47,333 nucleotides of DNA, taken from Pseudobdellovibrionaceae bacterium (GTDB lineage Bacteria; Bdellovibrionota; Bdellovibrionia; Bdellovibrionales; Bdellovibrionaceae). Of the stretch, positions 18,667 through 26,700 are shown one piece after another; position 1 is the stretch's first letter; each line of letters starts with the position of its first letter. The notes beneath the pieces are model-generated. The model made no database searches and was not told the DNA's origin. It saw only the letters and a list, made by a program, of their open reading frames with translations. Where the stretch lies: NCBI GenBank assembly GCA_019637875.1, contig JAHBUW010000021.1, positions 1-47,333 on the forward strand. Reading direction: 5' to 3'. The translations under genes were made by a program, and so were the position numbers.

Positions 18667-18962
18667 TCATGACCTTCACGCTCTTTCTTTCAGGCGTCAT
18701 GGGGACGACCTTCGCCGCTTCGGGAATCTTCTTCCTGAAGTTTTGGAAGGCCTCGCGTGATCCATTTTTCCTTTATTTCGCTTTCGCCTGTGAGCTGATC
18801 GCGCTGGAGCGCATTGCCGCCGTGACTCTGCACGCGGTCTACGGTCCGCACGATACGGTTCCGGATTTGCGGATGGGGATTTACATCATTCGTTTGGCGG
18901 CCTTCGTGTTGATGCTGGTCGCGATCGTGCAACGAAATCGCGCTTCGGGGCAGCGTTACTAG
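18663..18962 (+). CDS. DUF5985-like small membrane protein, second copy type
   Basis: This 99-aa protein has three predicted helices: one around residues 5-26 ('FFLKFWKASRDPFFLYFAFA' follows), one at 35-55 and one at 77-92 ('IYIIRLAAFVLMLVAIVQRN'). The FFLxFWxxxRDxFFLxFA and IRLxAFxxxxxAIVxxNR patterns match what I know of DUF5985. Its ATG overlaps the preceding stop by four bases. It is the last gene of the signalling operon and converges on the nuclease gene nine bases away. Function unknown. Confidence 0.72.
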   Translation: MIMTFTLFLSGVMGTTFAASGIFFLKFWKASRDPFFLYFAFACELIALERIAAVTLHAVYGPHDTVPDLRMGIYIIRLAAFVLMLVAIVQRNRASGQRY

Positions 18963-18971
18963 TCCTCCGGA

Positions 18972-20111
18972 CTATTCTTCGCCGTGCCCCAGCCGGGGCG
19001 CGGCTTTACGCTCGCGCGCGAGTTTCTTCGCGCTGACTTGGGTTTTCATTTCCGGACAACGGGCCGACTTCCATTGCGAGAGGGGCGTGATACGCGCGCT
19101 GGCTTTGCGGAAGAGCGCGAAGCCCGCGCGTTTTTCGACCTGCCGTGGGCTGACCTGCTGACGAAGGGGGAGCGTTCCGGACGGCGTATTCTGTTCGTAA
19201 ATAAACGCCGCGATTTTGCGCGGCGGAGTGTGGTCGACGATCACTTTGTAAAAGGCTTCGGGGATGGGGACCCGGCTCTTCAGGAGCTTCGGTTTCGCTC
19301 CCAGAAGGGGCCCCGTGATGATCGTGACCCGCTCTTCGCCGCAGGCCCAGTCGCGGGCGCGCTCCTCCAGAGACTTCCAGCTCTGCTGGTTGAGGCTGCC
19401 TTTTTGTGGAGCCATGTTCGACATGTAGAAGCTCGCAAAAAAAGCGTCGGCGTTGAAGCTCATGTCTTCGGCCGGGGCCAAGTGCCCGCGGTCGTAACCG
19501 CTCCGGGTGTAGGTGGCGTGGGTCGCGGCCGCCTCAGGCGCCGCGCTCAGAAGGAGCGGGTCGGGCGTGAAGGGGTTGGCATCGCGATGGATGAAGCGGG
19601 CGCGCAGATCCGCCGCCGTGAGCTCGTACTTCGCGTACAGCGCGATTTTTTGCTTTGTCGAGAACGCGATCTGCAAAACGCCGTGATCGAGCGCCAGCGC
19701 GCCCGGCGGAAATTGAACGGCGATGTCCTCAGGTTCGAGCGGCGGATCGGGATTTTCGTCCGGCGGCAGGGGGTCGAGCTGCTCCGGGGGCAGGTCGAGC
19801 GTCTCGGTGGGGATATTGTCTGGGACGCTGTCTGGGATATTGTCCGAAGGCGCGGGCGTCGTGCTTTCCGGTGTCGGGCTCGGTGTCGTGGTGGGGCCGG
19901 GGATGGGCGACGGCGACTCTTCCGGAGTGGGGGCCGGTGGCTTGCGGCGACGTTCCTTTTTCACGCGGGTTTTGGATCGCTCCGCGACTTGGGCCGACGG
20001 GGAGTCCGCCACGGGCGCCGCGGGCGTGACGGGGTCAGGCGTGGTTGCACAACCCGAAATAAAAACGAGGATCGTCGCGGTGGCGACGAAAGACAAAAAA
20101 CGCGCGCGCAT
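18972..20111 (-). CDS. DNA/RNA non-specific endonuclease lipoprotein (NUC1 family)
   Basis: This is a 379-aa lipoprotein: lipobox I-S-G-C with Cys21, then a Pro/Thr/Ser-rich tether to about residue 135. The beta-beta-alpha metal nuclease domain carries 'YDRGHLAPAED', the DRGH signature with general-base His, and 'MSNMAPQKGSLNQQSWKSLE', which supplies the metal-binding Asn. It would sit on the outer membrane and cut DNA and RNA outside the cytoplasm, for nutrient release, biofilm DNA removal or defence against DNA. The tether could be long enough to cross a murein layer. It converges with the DUF5985 gene and is followed by no obvious partner. Family is certain; the biological use is inferred. 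Confidence 0.92.
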   Translation of the reverse strand: MRARFLSFVATATILVFISGCATTPDPVTPAAPVADSPSAQVAERSKTRVKKERRRKPPAPTPEESPSPIPGPTTTPSPTPESTTPAPSDNIPDSVPDNIPTETLDLPPEQLDPLPPDENPDPPLEPEDIAVQFPPGALALDHGVLQIAFSTKQKIALYAKYELTAADLRARFIHRDANPFTPDPLLLSAAPEAAATHATYTRSGYDRGHLAPAEDMSFNADAFFASFYMSNMAPQKGSLNQQSWKSLEERARDWACGEERVTIITGPLLGAKPKLLKSRVPIPEAFYKVIVDHTPPRKIAAFIYEQNTPSGTLPLRQQVSPRQVEKRAGFALFRKASARITPLSQWKSARCPEMKTQVSAKKLARERKAAPRLGHGEE

Positions 20112-20268
20112 GAACCTGAATCCCCCTCAGGGTCCAGTGTCACGCGGGCACCGATCTTCAGGCAATGAGAAAAGTGGCTGACGCCGGAGGGAGGCCCGAC
20201 GCCAGCGCTCTCGTCGACATCGCAAAGGTCCAAGATCCATGCCGACCCCGAAGGGCCCAGATCCGGGG

Positions 20269-20841
20269 TTAAAAGGCTGACGCCGCCTCGTCCGTCGCGC
20301 CGTCTTCGCCCCGCGATTTCAGAATGTAAAAGAAGTCTTTACCGCTCAGTCCAATATTGAGCCAGAGCTCTTGTCCCTTACGCTCAAAGGGCACGGCGGT
20401 GGCGCGGCCGTTTTGCATATCCGGATCGCGGCCGCAGCTGGAGGCATTTTCGGGATTCACCCAGGTGACCCGTTGGCGAAGTTCCGTGCCGACGACTTCG
20501 TAGTCCGCCAGCCGTTCGCAGAAACCGGGCTCGTCTTTGCGTTCCCAGTAAAGGCGGCTGACGCCGTCCTCGCGAAATTGAAACTCCAGATCCAGGTCAG
20601 GGTTGGGATTGGGGTAGCGATGTCCCTCGTAGAAAAAACCGTCGTAGCGCCAGCGTCCGAGGACGGGTGCGAACTGCGAGGTTTGCGTGGCGGGAAGGCG
20701 AAGGACGCTCGGCCACAAATTTTGCGCGCAAATCATGACGTGCGCGTCGCCACCGGCGTTCAGCACCAAGGGGAGTGCGAACGCCGAAGGCGTGGAGAGC
20801 AGAAACACGGCCAGAATTTTTGCGAATGTCTTTCCGGCCAT
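20269..20841 (-). CDS. Exported protein of unknown function
   Basis: This 190-aa protein has a signal peptide (residues 1-22, ending AFA) and four cysteines in the mature part that could pair. 'RLYWERKDEPGFCERLADYE' and alternating strands suggest a compact beta-rich, lipocalin-like fold, but I recognise no family. The start has AAGGAG six bases upstream. It is followed after about 160 bp by the nuclease gene and preceded by another unknown exported gene on the same strand. Confidence 0.75.
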   Translation of the reverse strand: MAGKTFAKILAVFLLSTPSAFALPLVLNAGGDAHVMICAQNLWPSVLRLPATQTSQFAPVLGRWRYDGFFYEGHRYPNPNPDLDLEFQFREDGVSRLYWERKDEPGFCERLADYEVVGTELRQRVTWVNPENASSCGRDPDMQNGRATAVPFERKGQELWLNIGLSGKDFFYILKSRGEDGATDEAASAF

Positions 20842-20891
20842 CGGCTCTCCTTGAGAGATTTCGAAATTTCCGCGAAATCCCAGACCGAACC

Positions 20892-21275
20892 TTAGTGGAC
20901 GGTCAGAGTTTTTTCGAAGAAAGTGTCGTCACCGCTGATAAAGCGCAGAGTATGTACGCCAGCATCAAGCGGTCCCAGATTCACCTCTTTAGCGAACGGA
21001 ACCAGCACCATCAAGCACAGGCTGTTCGTTTGGACTTTCGCAATGGCCTTGATCTCGTGAATGAAGTCCACCGAGCGGACGACCGCACGATCGTAGCGGT
21101 AGCAACCATTGGGGAGGATTCCGGAAAGAACGATTTTGGCTTCGTCACCAGCCCGTAGATTGCTGGGAACGTAAACGTCGTTGACGGCGATGTTCACGTC
21201 TTTTGTGGTTTGGTCGGCGAAGGCCGGTGAAAAGCTGGCGAAGAGTGCAATAAAACCGATCAGGATGCGTGTCAT
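20892..21275 (-). CDS. Small exported protein of unknown function
   Basis: This is 127 aa with a signal peptide ('MTRILIGFIALFASFSPAFA') and an all-beta mature domain with two cysteines (in 'NGCYRYD' and 'NSLCLMVLVPF'). The end 'LGPLDAGVHTLRFISGDDTF' looks like an immunoglobulin-like sandwich. No enzyme motif is visible. It lies 50 bp upstream of the 190-aa exported gene, probably one transcript. Divergent from the exonuclease gene. Confidence 0.75.
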   Translation of the reverse strand: MTRILIGFIALFASFSPAFADQTTKDVNIAVNDVYVPSNLRAGDEAKIVLSGILPNGCYRYDRAVVRSVDFIHEIKAIAKVQTNSLCLMVLVPFAKEVNLGPLDAGVHTLRFISGDDTFFEKTLTVH

Positions 21276-21498
21276 GGAAGAACCCCCAAAGTAGCGCGAG
21301 CCTCATTGCTCGCAAGCGCTGTCCATTACACGAGCTGTGCCGAGCGTGGGGAGAAAATGGCGGGGGTCTGGGCGCGGAGCGCGGGACAAGACCGCCGATG
21401 GCGCGGTGCTCAAGTGTGACAGAATGTCCCGCCAGCCGCGCGCGTCAGCGGCCCGCAGGGGACCTGCATCGGTCGCGCTTTTCTGGCAAACTGGAGTG

Positions 21499-22494
21499 AT
21501 GCTGAACTTGGCCAAGGAAGGACTTTATTGCCGAGCGGGGGACTTCTTCATCGACCCGCGACGGGGCGTCAAAGACGCCGTGATTACGCATGCCCATGCG
21601 GATCACGCCCGTCGGGGCAGCGAGACCTACCATGTGGTCAAAAGCGGGGTGGATCTTCTGCTCGCGCGCCTGGGTCGCAAGATCAACGTGCGCGCCTACG
21701 ACTACGGCGAAGTTTTCGAGCTCGGCGCGGCCCGCGTATCCTTTCATCCGGCGGGACATATTCTGGGTTCGTGTCAGGTGCGCATCGAGGTCGGCGGCGA
21801 AGTGTGGGTGGCCTCGGGGGACTATAAACGTGAAGCCGATCCGACCTGCGAGCCCTTCGAGGTGGTGAAGTGCGACGTCTTCGTCACCGAGGCGACCTTC
21901 GGGACGCCCGCTTACCGCTGGCCGAAACAGGCCGACCTCGGCGGGCAGATCATGGAGTGGTGGCGCCGCAACGCCGCGCGCGGCGAGAACTCGGTGCTCT
22001 TCGGTTACTCTTTGGGAAAAACCCAGCGCATCCTCGGTGAATTGAGCGATTTGTCCGAGCGTCCGATCTACTGTCACGACGCCGCGGCCGAAATCAATCT
22101 CGCCTACCGACGTCAGGGCATCGCCCTTGCCGAGACGATCTGTTTGAGCGGCGTGGACGAGTCCACGCGTTTGGAAGGAGAACTCATCCTCGCGCCCCAG
22201 GCTTTTCTGAAATCCCCGCAGGCCGTGATTTTAGGGAATCGCTTCCGGACCGCGTTCGCCTCGGGCTGGATGGCGGGGGGACGCGCCTTCGGATACGATA
22301 CGGGCTTCGTGATGAGCGATCACGCGGATTGGGACGATCTGGTCCGCACCTGCGTCGAGACGGGGGCGAAACGCATCTACGTTCAGCACCGGGGGGCGGG
22401 CGCGCTCGTCCGTCATCTGCGAGAGCTCGGGATCAAGGCCTATCCCGAAGAGGAATTGACTCTCCAAAACCCCGATCAGATGGCGTTTTTCTGA
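21499..22494 (+). CDS. SNM1/Artemis-like DNA exonuclease (ligase-associated exonuclease family)
   Basis: This 331-aa metallo-beta-lactamase / beta-CASP protein has 'THAHADHARRG' (HxHxDH) near residue 31. Further ligands are likely in 'FHPAGHILGSCQ', 'ASGDYKRE' and the 'SDHADWDDL' near the C-terminus. It matches the bacterial ligase-associated DNA exonuclease group, often encoded beside an ATP-dependent ligase. Start at 21499 follows GGAG by a few bases and gives the family's usual N-terminus; the frame is open further upstream but that part does not look coding. Its stop overlaps the next gene's ATG by one base, so the two proteins are probably made together. Trimming of broken DNA ends is the likely role. 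Confidence 0.9.
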   Translation: MLNLAKEGLYCRAGDFFIDPRRGVKDAVITHAHADHARRGSETYHVVKSGVDLLLARLGRKINVRAYDYGEVFELGAARVSFHPAGHILGSCQVRIEVGGEVWVASGDYKREADPTCEPFEVVKCDVFVTEATFGTPAYRWPKQADLGGQIMEWWRRNAARGENSVLFGYSLGKTQRILGELSDLSERPIYCHDAAAEINLAYRRQGIALAETICLSGVDESTRLEGELILAPQAFLKSPQAVILGNRFRTAFASGWMAGGRAFGYDTGFVMSDHADWDDLVRTCVETGAKRIYVQHRGAGALVRHLRELGIKAYPEEELTLQNPDQMAFF

Positions 22495-24902
22495 TGAATA
22501 AGAAAATCATCCATCTTCCCATCACCGATTTCGCGATCCCGGCGCCCCGTCGCGGCTCGATCGACGCGCATTCTGGGCTCGGCCGCGCCTCGCAGGCGGG
22601 CATCGAGATCCATCAAAAAGTACAGCTCGAGCGCGCCCAGGATTTTTCGGATTACGAAGCCGAAGTCGCGGTCGAACACGAATTCGAAACCGAAGACTAT
22701 ATTTTTCGCGTCGGCGGACGGATGGACGGGGTTTTTCGCTCCGAGAAATCTTTTAAGATCGAAGAGATCAAAACGAGCTTCAACATCTTCGATCTCATGC
22801 ACAAGCTGCGCGAGTCGCAGGACGATCATCCTTACTGTTTGCAACTTCTGACCTACGGCTACATCCAGTTCCAAGCGAGTGGTCGCTTTCCGGAATTGCG
22901 TTTGCATCTGGTTTCGACCCGCAATGGGGAAACGGCGGATCTGAGCCTGCGTTTGAACTTGGACGAATACGAAGCCTGGTTGAAGCGGCGCCTGGGCGAG
23001 CTGGTCGATGAGGCGCATGCGGAGGAAAAACGCATCGAGCGTCGCAAGAAAGCGGCGGCGGCCTTTCAGTTTCCGTTCGAGCGTCCGCGGCCCGGGCAGG
23101 TCGAGCTGATCCAGCAGATCGAAGAGGGGATGAAGGACGCCCACCCCATGATGTTCCAGGCCCCGACGGGCCTCGGGAAAACCATCGGGGTCATGTATCC
23201 GACTTTGAAAGAGGCCTTGGCGCGCGGACAAAAGCTCATCTACATCACGCCCAAAAATAGCCAGCACGCGGTGGCCGAGGACGCGGTCACGCGGCTGCAA
23301 GAAGAGGGCGCGAAACTGAAGTCGCTGACGATCACGGCGAAGTCGAAGATGTGCATGAAGAATGAACCGCTGTGCAATCCGGACTATTGCGAGTTCGCGC
23401 GGGATCACTACACAAAAGTCAGCGAACATCGTTTGGTCGAAGAACTGCGCAAGAAACGCAAACTCACGGCCAAGACGTTCAAAAAGATCGCCGAGTCCCA
23501 TACCGTTTGTCCGTTCGAGCTTCAGCTCGACGCGGCCGCCGACGTGGACACGGTGATCTGCGATTACAATTACGTCTTTGCGCCGCGCTCGGCCTTCGGG
23601 CGTCTGGCGAAAGAGGGGCTGGTCATCAAGGGAAAGCCCAACCTCGTGATCGACGAGGCCCACAACCTGCCGGGCCGCGCGATCGACATGTACTCGCCGC
23701 AGCTTTCGGTTTTCGCGCTTTTGAAGTTGCGCGAAGAGGGCGGCAAACTTCCCGGAAAGTTCGCGGGCGAATTTTTGGCGATTCTGAACAGCTGCATCGC
23801 CGTGGTGCAAAGCTGCGGAAACCCCGGCCAAGCCAAGGCGCACGAGATCGAACCACCCATCGAGAGTTTCATGTTGCAAGACGTGGAGGTCCGGCAGTTC
23901 CTGTCCGCTTATCTGGCCAGCGACATCGAGATCCCCGCGCGGGACCCGGTGCTCAGCCTCGCGTTCAGCTGGTCCGAGTTCACCGGCGCTTTGGAGTACG
24001 TCATGCGCGGCAATGAAGCGGAGGGCGCGCCCCGTCGCTTCTTCACGACCTATACGCCCAATCCCGGAACGGTGAAGATCACCTGCTGCGACGCCTCGGC
24101 CTTTTTGCGCGAGTCCTACGACGACTTCGCCCAGGTCGTGGCGTTCTCGGCGACGCTGAAGCCCTTCGAGTACTACGCGAAGCTTTCGGGCCTGGAGGGG
24201 GAAGGTCTCAAGACCGCCGAGTTCGTCTCGCCGTTCGATCCCGTCCGGCGCAAACTTCTGGTCATCCCGCAGATCTCGAGCAAGTACAGCGAGCGTGAAC
24301 GGAATTATCCGCGCATCGCCGAAACCATCGCGCGGGTGGTGAAGCTGAAAAAGGGGAACTACGTCGCGTTCTTCCCGAGCTTCGATTTCATGGAGCGTAC
24401 GCTTGCGCAGTTCGAAGCGCCCGAAGGCTTCCGCTTGCTACGTCAAGAGCGCTTCATGAAACGGGACGACGTGGACGAGGTCCTCGAACGTCTGGCCGAT
24501 CCGGCCTTCGATCATCTGCTCTTCGCGGTGCAGGGGGGCGTTTTCTCGGAGGGCGTGGATTATCCGGGACGCATGCTGATCGGCGCTTTCGTGGTGGGGC
24601 CGCCGCTCCCGAGCTTCGATCTGGAGCGCGAAAAGATGCGCGAGTACTACGAGAAAAACTATCAGGCGGGTTTCGACTACGCCTACACCTATCCCGCCAT
24701 GGCGAAGGCCGTACAGTCGGCGGGCCGGGTGATCCGCTCCGAGACGGACCGGGGCCTCATCGTCTTGATGGACAATCGGTTTCTAGATGCGAGCTACTCG
24801 AAGTCGATGCCGTCGGATTGGTTTCGCACGCATCCGTCGGAGCTCGTTTCGAACCGCATCCTGGCCGAGATCCGCGAGTTCTGGGAGGGGGAGCACCCCT
24901 AG
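22494..24902 (+). CDS. PD-(D/E)XK nuclease fused to XPD/DinG-type Fe-S helicase
   Basis: This 802-aa fusion has a RecB-like nuclease domain at residues 25-170 with D78 ('GRMDGV') and E91-I-K93. It is followed by a superfamily 2 Rad3/XPD-type helicase. Walker A is 223-230 ('APTGLGKT') and the DEAH box is 387-390. The four iron-sulphur cysteines are C287, C294, C299 and C339. The arch and motif VI region 'KAVQSAGRVIRSETDRG' is intact. XPD/DinG helicases unwind 5' to 3' on DNA. With an attached nuclease, the arrangement recalls Dna2-like end resection. It is translationally coupled to the SNM1-like exonuclease before it, and its stop overlaps that of the convergent DUF6178-like gene by four bases. 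Domain calls are firm; the pathway is inferred. Confidence 0.9.
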   Translation: MNKKIIHLPITDFAIPAPRRGSIDAHSGLGRASQAGIEIHQKVQLERAQDFSDYEAEVAVEHEFETEDYIFRVGGRMDGVFRSEKSFKIEEIKTSFNIFDLMHKLRESQDDHPYCLQLLTYGYIQFQASGRFPELRLHLVSTRNGETADLSLRLNLDEYEAWLKRRLGELVDEAHAEEKRIERRKKAAAAFQFPFERPRPGQVELIQQIEEGMKDAHPMMFQAPTGLGKTIGVMYPTLKEALARGQKLIYITPKNSQHAVAEDAVTRLQEEGAKLKSLTITAKSKMCMKNEPLCNPDYCEFARDHYTKVSEHRLVEELRKKRKLTAKTFKKIAESHTVCPFELQLDAAADVDTVICDYNYVFAPRSAFGRLAKEGLVIKGKPNLVIDEAHNLPGRAIDMYSPQLSVFALLKLREEGGKLPGKFAGEFLAILNSCIAVVQSCGNPGQAKAHEIEPPIESFMLQDVEVRQFLSAYLASDIEIPARDPVLSLAFSWSEFTGALEYVMRGNEAEGAPRRFFTTYTPNPGTVKITCCDASAFLRESYDDFAQVVAFSATLKPFEYYAKLSGLEGEGLKTAEFVSPFDPVRRKLLVIPQISSKYSERERNYPRIAETIARVVKLKKGNYVAFFPSFDFMERTLAQFEAPEGFRLLRQERFMKRDDVDEVLERLADPAFDHLLFAVQGGVFSEGVDYPGRMLIGAFVVGPPLPSFDLEREKMREYYEKNYQAGFDYAYTYPAMAKAVQSAGRVIRSETDRGLIVLMDNRFLDASYSKSMPSDWFRTHPSELVSNRILAEIREFWEGEHP

Positions 24903-25981
24903 CCCCTCCACGAAGTCCAAGCCCTCCGAAAGGATTCAGGGAAAGAGGTGAAGGGATGCTGGGAGAGGTCTCTCTCGCAGACGTCCAATACGATTTCCAT
25001 GGCCTTCGCGGCGTGAGGGCTTCGGCCATTCCAGTTCCAGCCCGACATGAGGACGTTCGCGAGGTAGCCCAGCTGTTCGCTGAACAGGGGGAATTCTTCC
25101 GGATACTTTCGGAAAATTTCGAAAACCTTTTGGAATCGGTTCGCCTCTACGGGGATGGCGGGGATGAGTGGATTTTTTGGAGCAACCGCAGAGGGGGCTC
25201 CCGGTTTCCGTAAGAGTTGCGGTGGGGTGAGCCGATCCGGAGGGAAGGAGGGGGCTTCGCACAACTTCAAGAAGGCTCGGGCATTGGCCGGTGAGACAAA
25301 TCCCTCGGCCTCTCGACGTTTTTCTCGTTCGTGGGCGACGTCTTCGATCAATTGGTCTTCCGTCGTCAATAGGTCGTAGAGTCCTTCATTTTCGTCACCA
25401 GCTTGATCCATCAGTAGGCCCGCGCAGCGATCCAGAATGGGGGACAAGGTCGAGAAGTGATGTGTGTCGAGATCCGCAAGGATCGTGATGAGCGCGTCCC
25501 AGGCTCCATGATCGCGTGAGAAGAGCACGTAGTTTTCCAGTTCATAGCTCAGACTGGAATCGATCACTTTATCCAAGCGAGGATCGATTTCACACCCTTC
25601 TTGCAGCCAGCTCGAATCGGCGACCCAGGCGAGACTTGAGATGGCGAGCACCAAAAAATCCTCGTCCATTTCGGAAAGTTTATCCCCGGCTTTGCGGGGG
25701 CCGAGTTCGAGCAGGACTTCCAGCCAAACACCGAAACGGGCGGGGTCGAAGATTTCGTCGCTTCCCGCTTTCTGCGCTTTCCAAAGATCCAAATCGAAAA
25801 GATGTTCGAGCTGCTTGGAGCTGGCGAAGGCGACGATTTCCCCCGAATCTTCCAGTCCGACCTTTTCGATCATGCCCATGATTTCGGAAGCGTTCATCGC
25901 CTCGATTTTTTCGGGTAGATGGGGGTCGCTCAGAAGGCGCATCAAAATGGAAGTTGGATGGGTGGCGCGAAGGCTTTTCAC
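24899..25981 (-). CDS. DUF6178-like protein
   Basis: This 360-aa soluble protein has no signal peptide. 'MIEKVGLEDSGEIVAFASSK', then 'HLFDLDLWK' and 'FGVWLEVLLELGPRKAGDKL' recall DUF6178 proteins of delta-proteobacteria, which are usually longer (500 aa or more), so this may be a short form. Many Leu/Ala helices suggest an alpha-solenoid-like body. Starts with GTG overlapping the TetR stop, with GAGAGG upstream, so it is coupled to the regulator. Function is unknown in the whole family. Confidence 0.72.
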   Translation of the reverse strand: MKSLRATHPTSILMRLLSDPHLPEKIEAMNASEIMGMIEKVGLEDSGEIVAFASSKQLEHLFDLDLWKAQKAGSDEIFDPARFGVWLEVLLELGPRKAGDKLSEMDEDFLVLAISSLAWVADSSWLQEGCEIDPRLDKVIDSSLSYELENYVLFSRDHGAWDALITILADLDTHHFSTLSPILDRCAGLLMDQAGDENEGLYDLLTTEDQLIEDVAHEREKRREAEGFVSPANARAFLKLCEAPSFPPDRLTPPQLLRKPGAPSAVAPKNPLIPAIPVEANRFQKVFEIFRKYPEEFPLFSEQLGYLANVLMSGWNWNGRSPHAAKAMEIVLDVCERDLSQHPFTSFPESFRRAWTSWRG

Positions 25982-26631
25982 GGAGTTCCTCTCTGAGAGA
26001 GCTCTTCGAAATAGGATTTGAGACCCGGTAGATGGTAACTGCGAAGTCGTCGCAATTGGTGACGGTAGGACTTCTCCGTCGCCGCCTGCCGAAGGATTTG
26101 AAAACTATTTTCGACAAATGAGCGGTAGATCATCTGTAGCAGGCGACGCTCGGTTGCGTCCAAGTTTCGTCGACCGTGAACTTGTCGCAAGTAACGAATC
26201 GCCTGACGAACCAAGAGGGCCTCGAGCGTTTGGCGAAATCGTCTATGGGGGGATTGAGGGTCGGCGCTCAGCAAAATCAGAATGCGTTCCCGATTTTCAA
26301 AGAGGATCTGGATAAGATGTTCAAGGTGCGCCTGATATTCGCCCTCGGTTTTTTTGTAGAAGTCCACTTCGTGGGAGGCCAATATCATCAATTGATTGAT
26401 CTCGGTCTTTATCGACCGGATGAATTTGTCGGGCAAAATTTCGGCGAAGAGGGCCTCTTTGTCCCGATAGTAACGATAGATATTGCCAGTGGAGATTTTC
26501 GCCGAATGCGCGATATCCGACATTGAGGTTTCGGCGAAGCCTCTTTGGCAGAAGAGCTTGAGGGCCGTTGCGGCGATATTCATTCGGACGTCGTCTTTTT
26601 TGATCTGCACAATAATGAATATATCATTCAT
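25978..26631 (-). CDS. TetR/AcrR-family transcriptional regulator
   Basis: This protein is up to 217 aa. The helix-turn-helix lies at about residues 17-62: 'MNIAATALKLFCQRGFAETS', 'MSDIAHSAKISTGNIYRYYR', then 'DKEALFAEIL'. This is the classic TetR pattern. The C-terminal helical ligand/dimer domain has no recognised ligand. The exact start is uncertain. The ATG at 26631 lies inside a 25-bp palindrome, so a GTG at 26610 or ATG at 26583 may be used if that palindrome is an operator. It is coupled to the DUF6178-like gene by a four-base overlap, so that gene is its most likely co-regulated partner. Confidence 0.88.
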   Translation of the reverse strand: MNDIFIIVQIKKDDVRMNIAATALKLFCQRGFAETSMSDIAHSAKISTGNIYRYYRDKEALFAEILPDKFIRSIKTEINQLMILASHEVDFYKKTEGEYQAHLEHLIQILFENRERILILLSADPQSPHRRFRQTLEALLVRQAIRYLRQVHGRRNLDATERRLLQMIYRSFVENSFQILRQAATEKSYRHQLRRLRSYHLPGLKSYFEELSQRGTP

Positions 26632-26635
26632 TATT
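26611..26635. promoter_or_regulatory. AT-rich palindrome at the tetR start, candidate operator
   Basis: AATAATGAAT (26611-26620) and ATTCATTATT (26626-26635) are perfect 10-bp arms around ATATC. Its AT-richness stands out in a GC-rich region. Placement over the 5' end of a TetR gene fits autorepression. Confidence 0.55.
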
Positions 26636-26700
26636 GGCGGGTGTCAAAATGTCCAGAAATGCTTAACGATTTTAGGAAGTTGCCGGGTTTGGGGGAGGGG

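Noticed and set aside
18961-18973. AGTCC-TCC-GGACT as a bidirectional terminator
   Set aside because: The stem is only five pairs with no T-run; too weak to call.
18984-20168. 394-codon plus-strand open frame over the nuclease gene
   Set aside because: Arg/Gly-rich low-complexity translation, antisense to an intact lipoprotein nuclease with DRGH motif.
22476-23879. 467-codon minus-strand open frame over the helicase gene
   Set aside because: Antisense to the intact nuclease-helicase; composition not protein-like.
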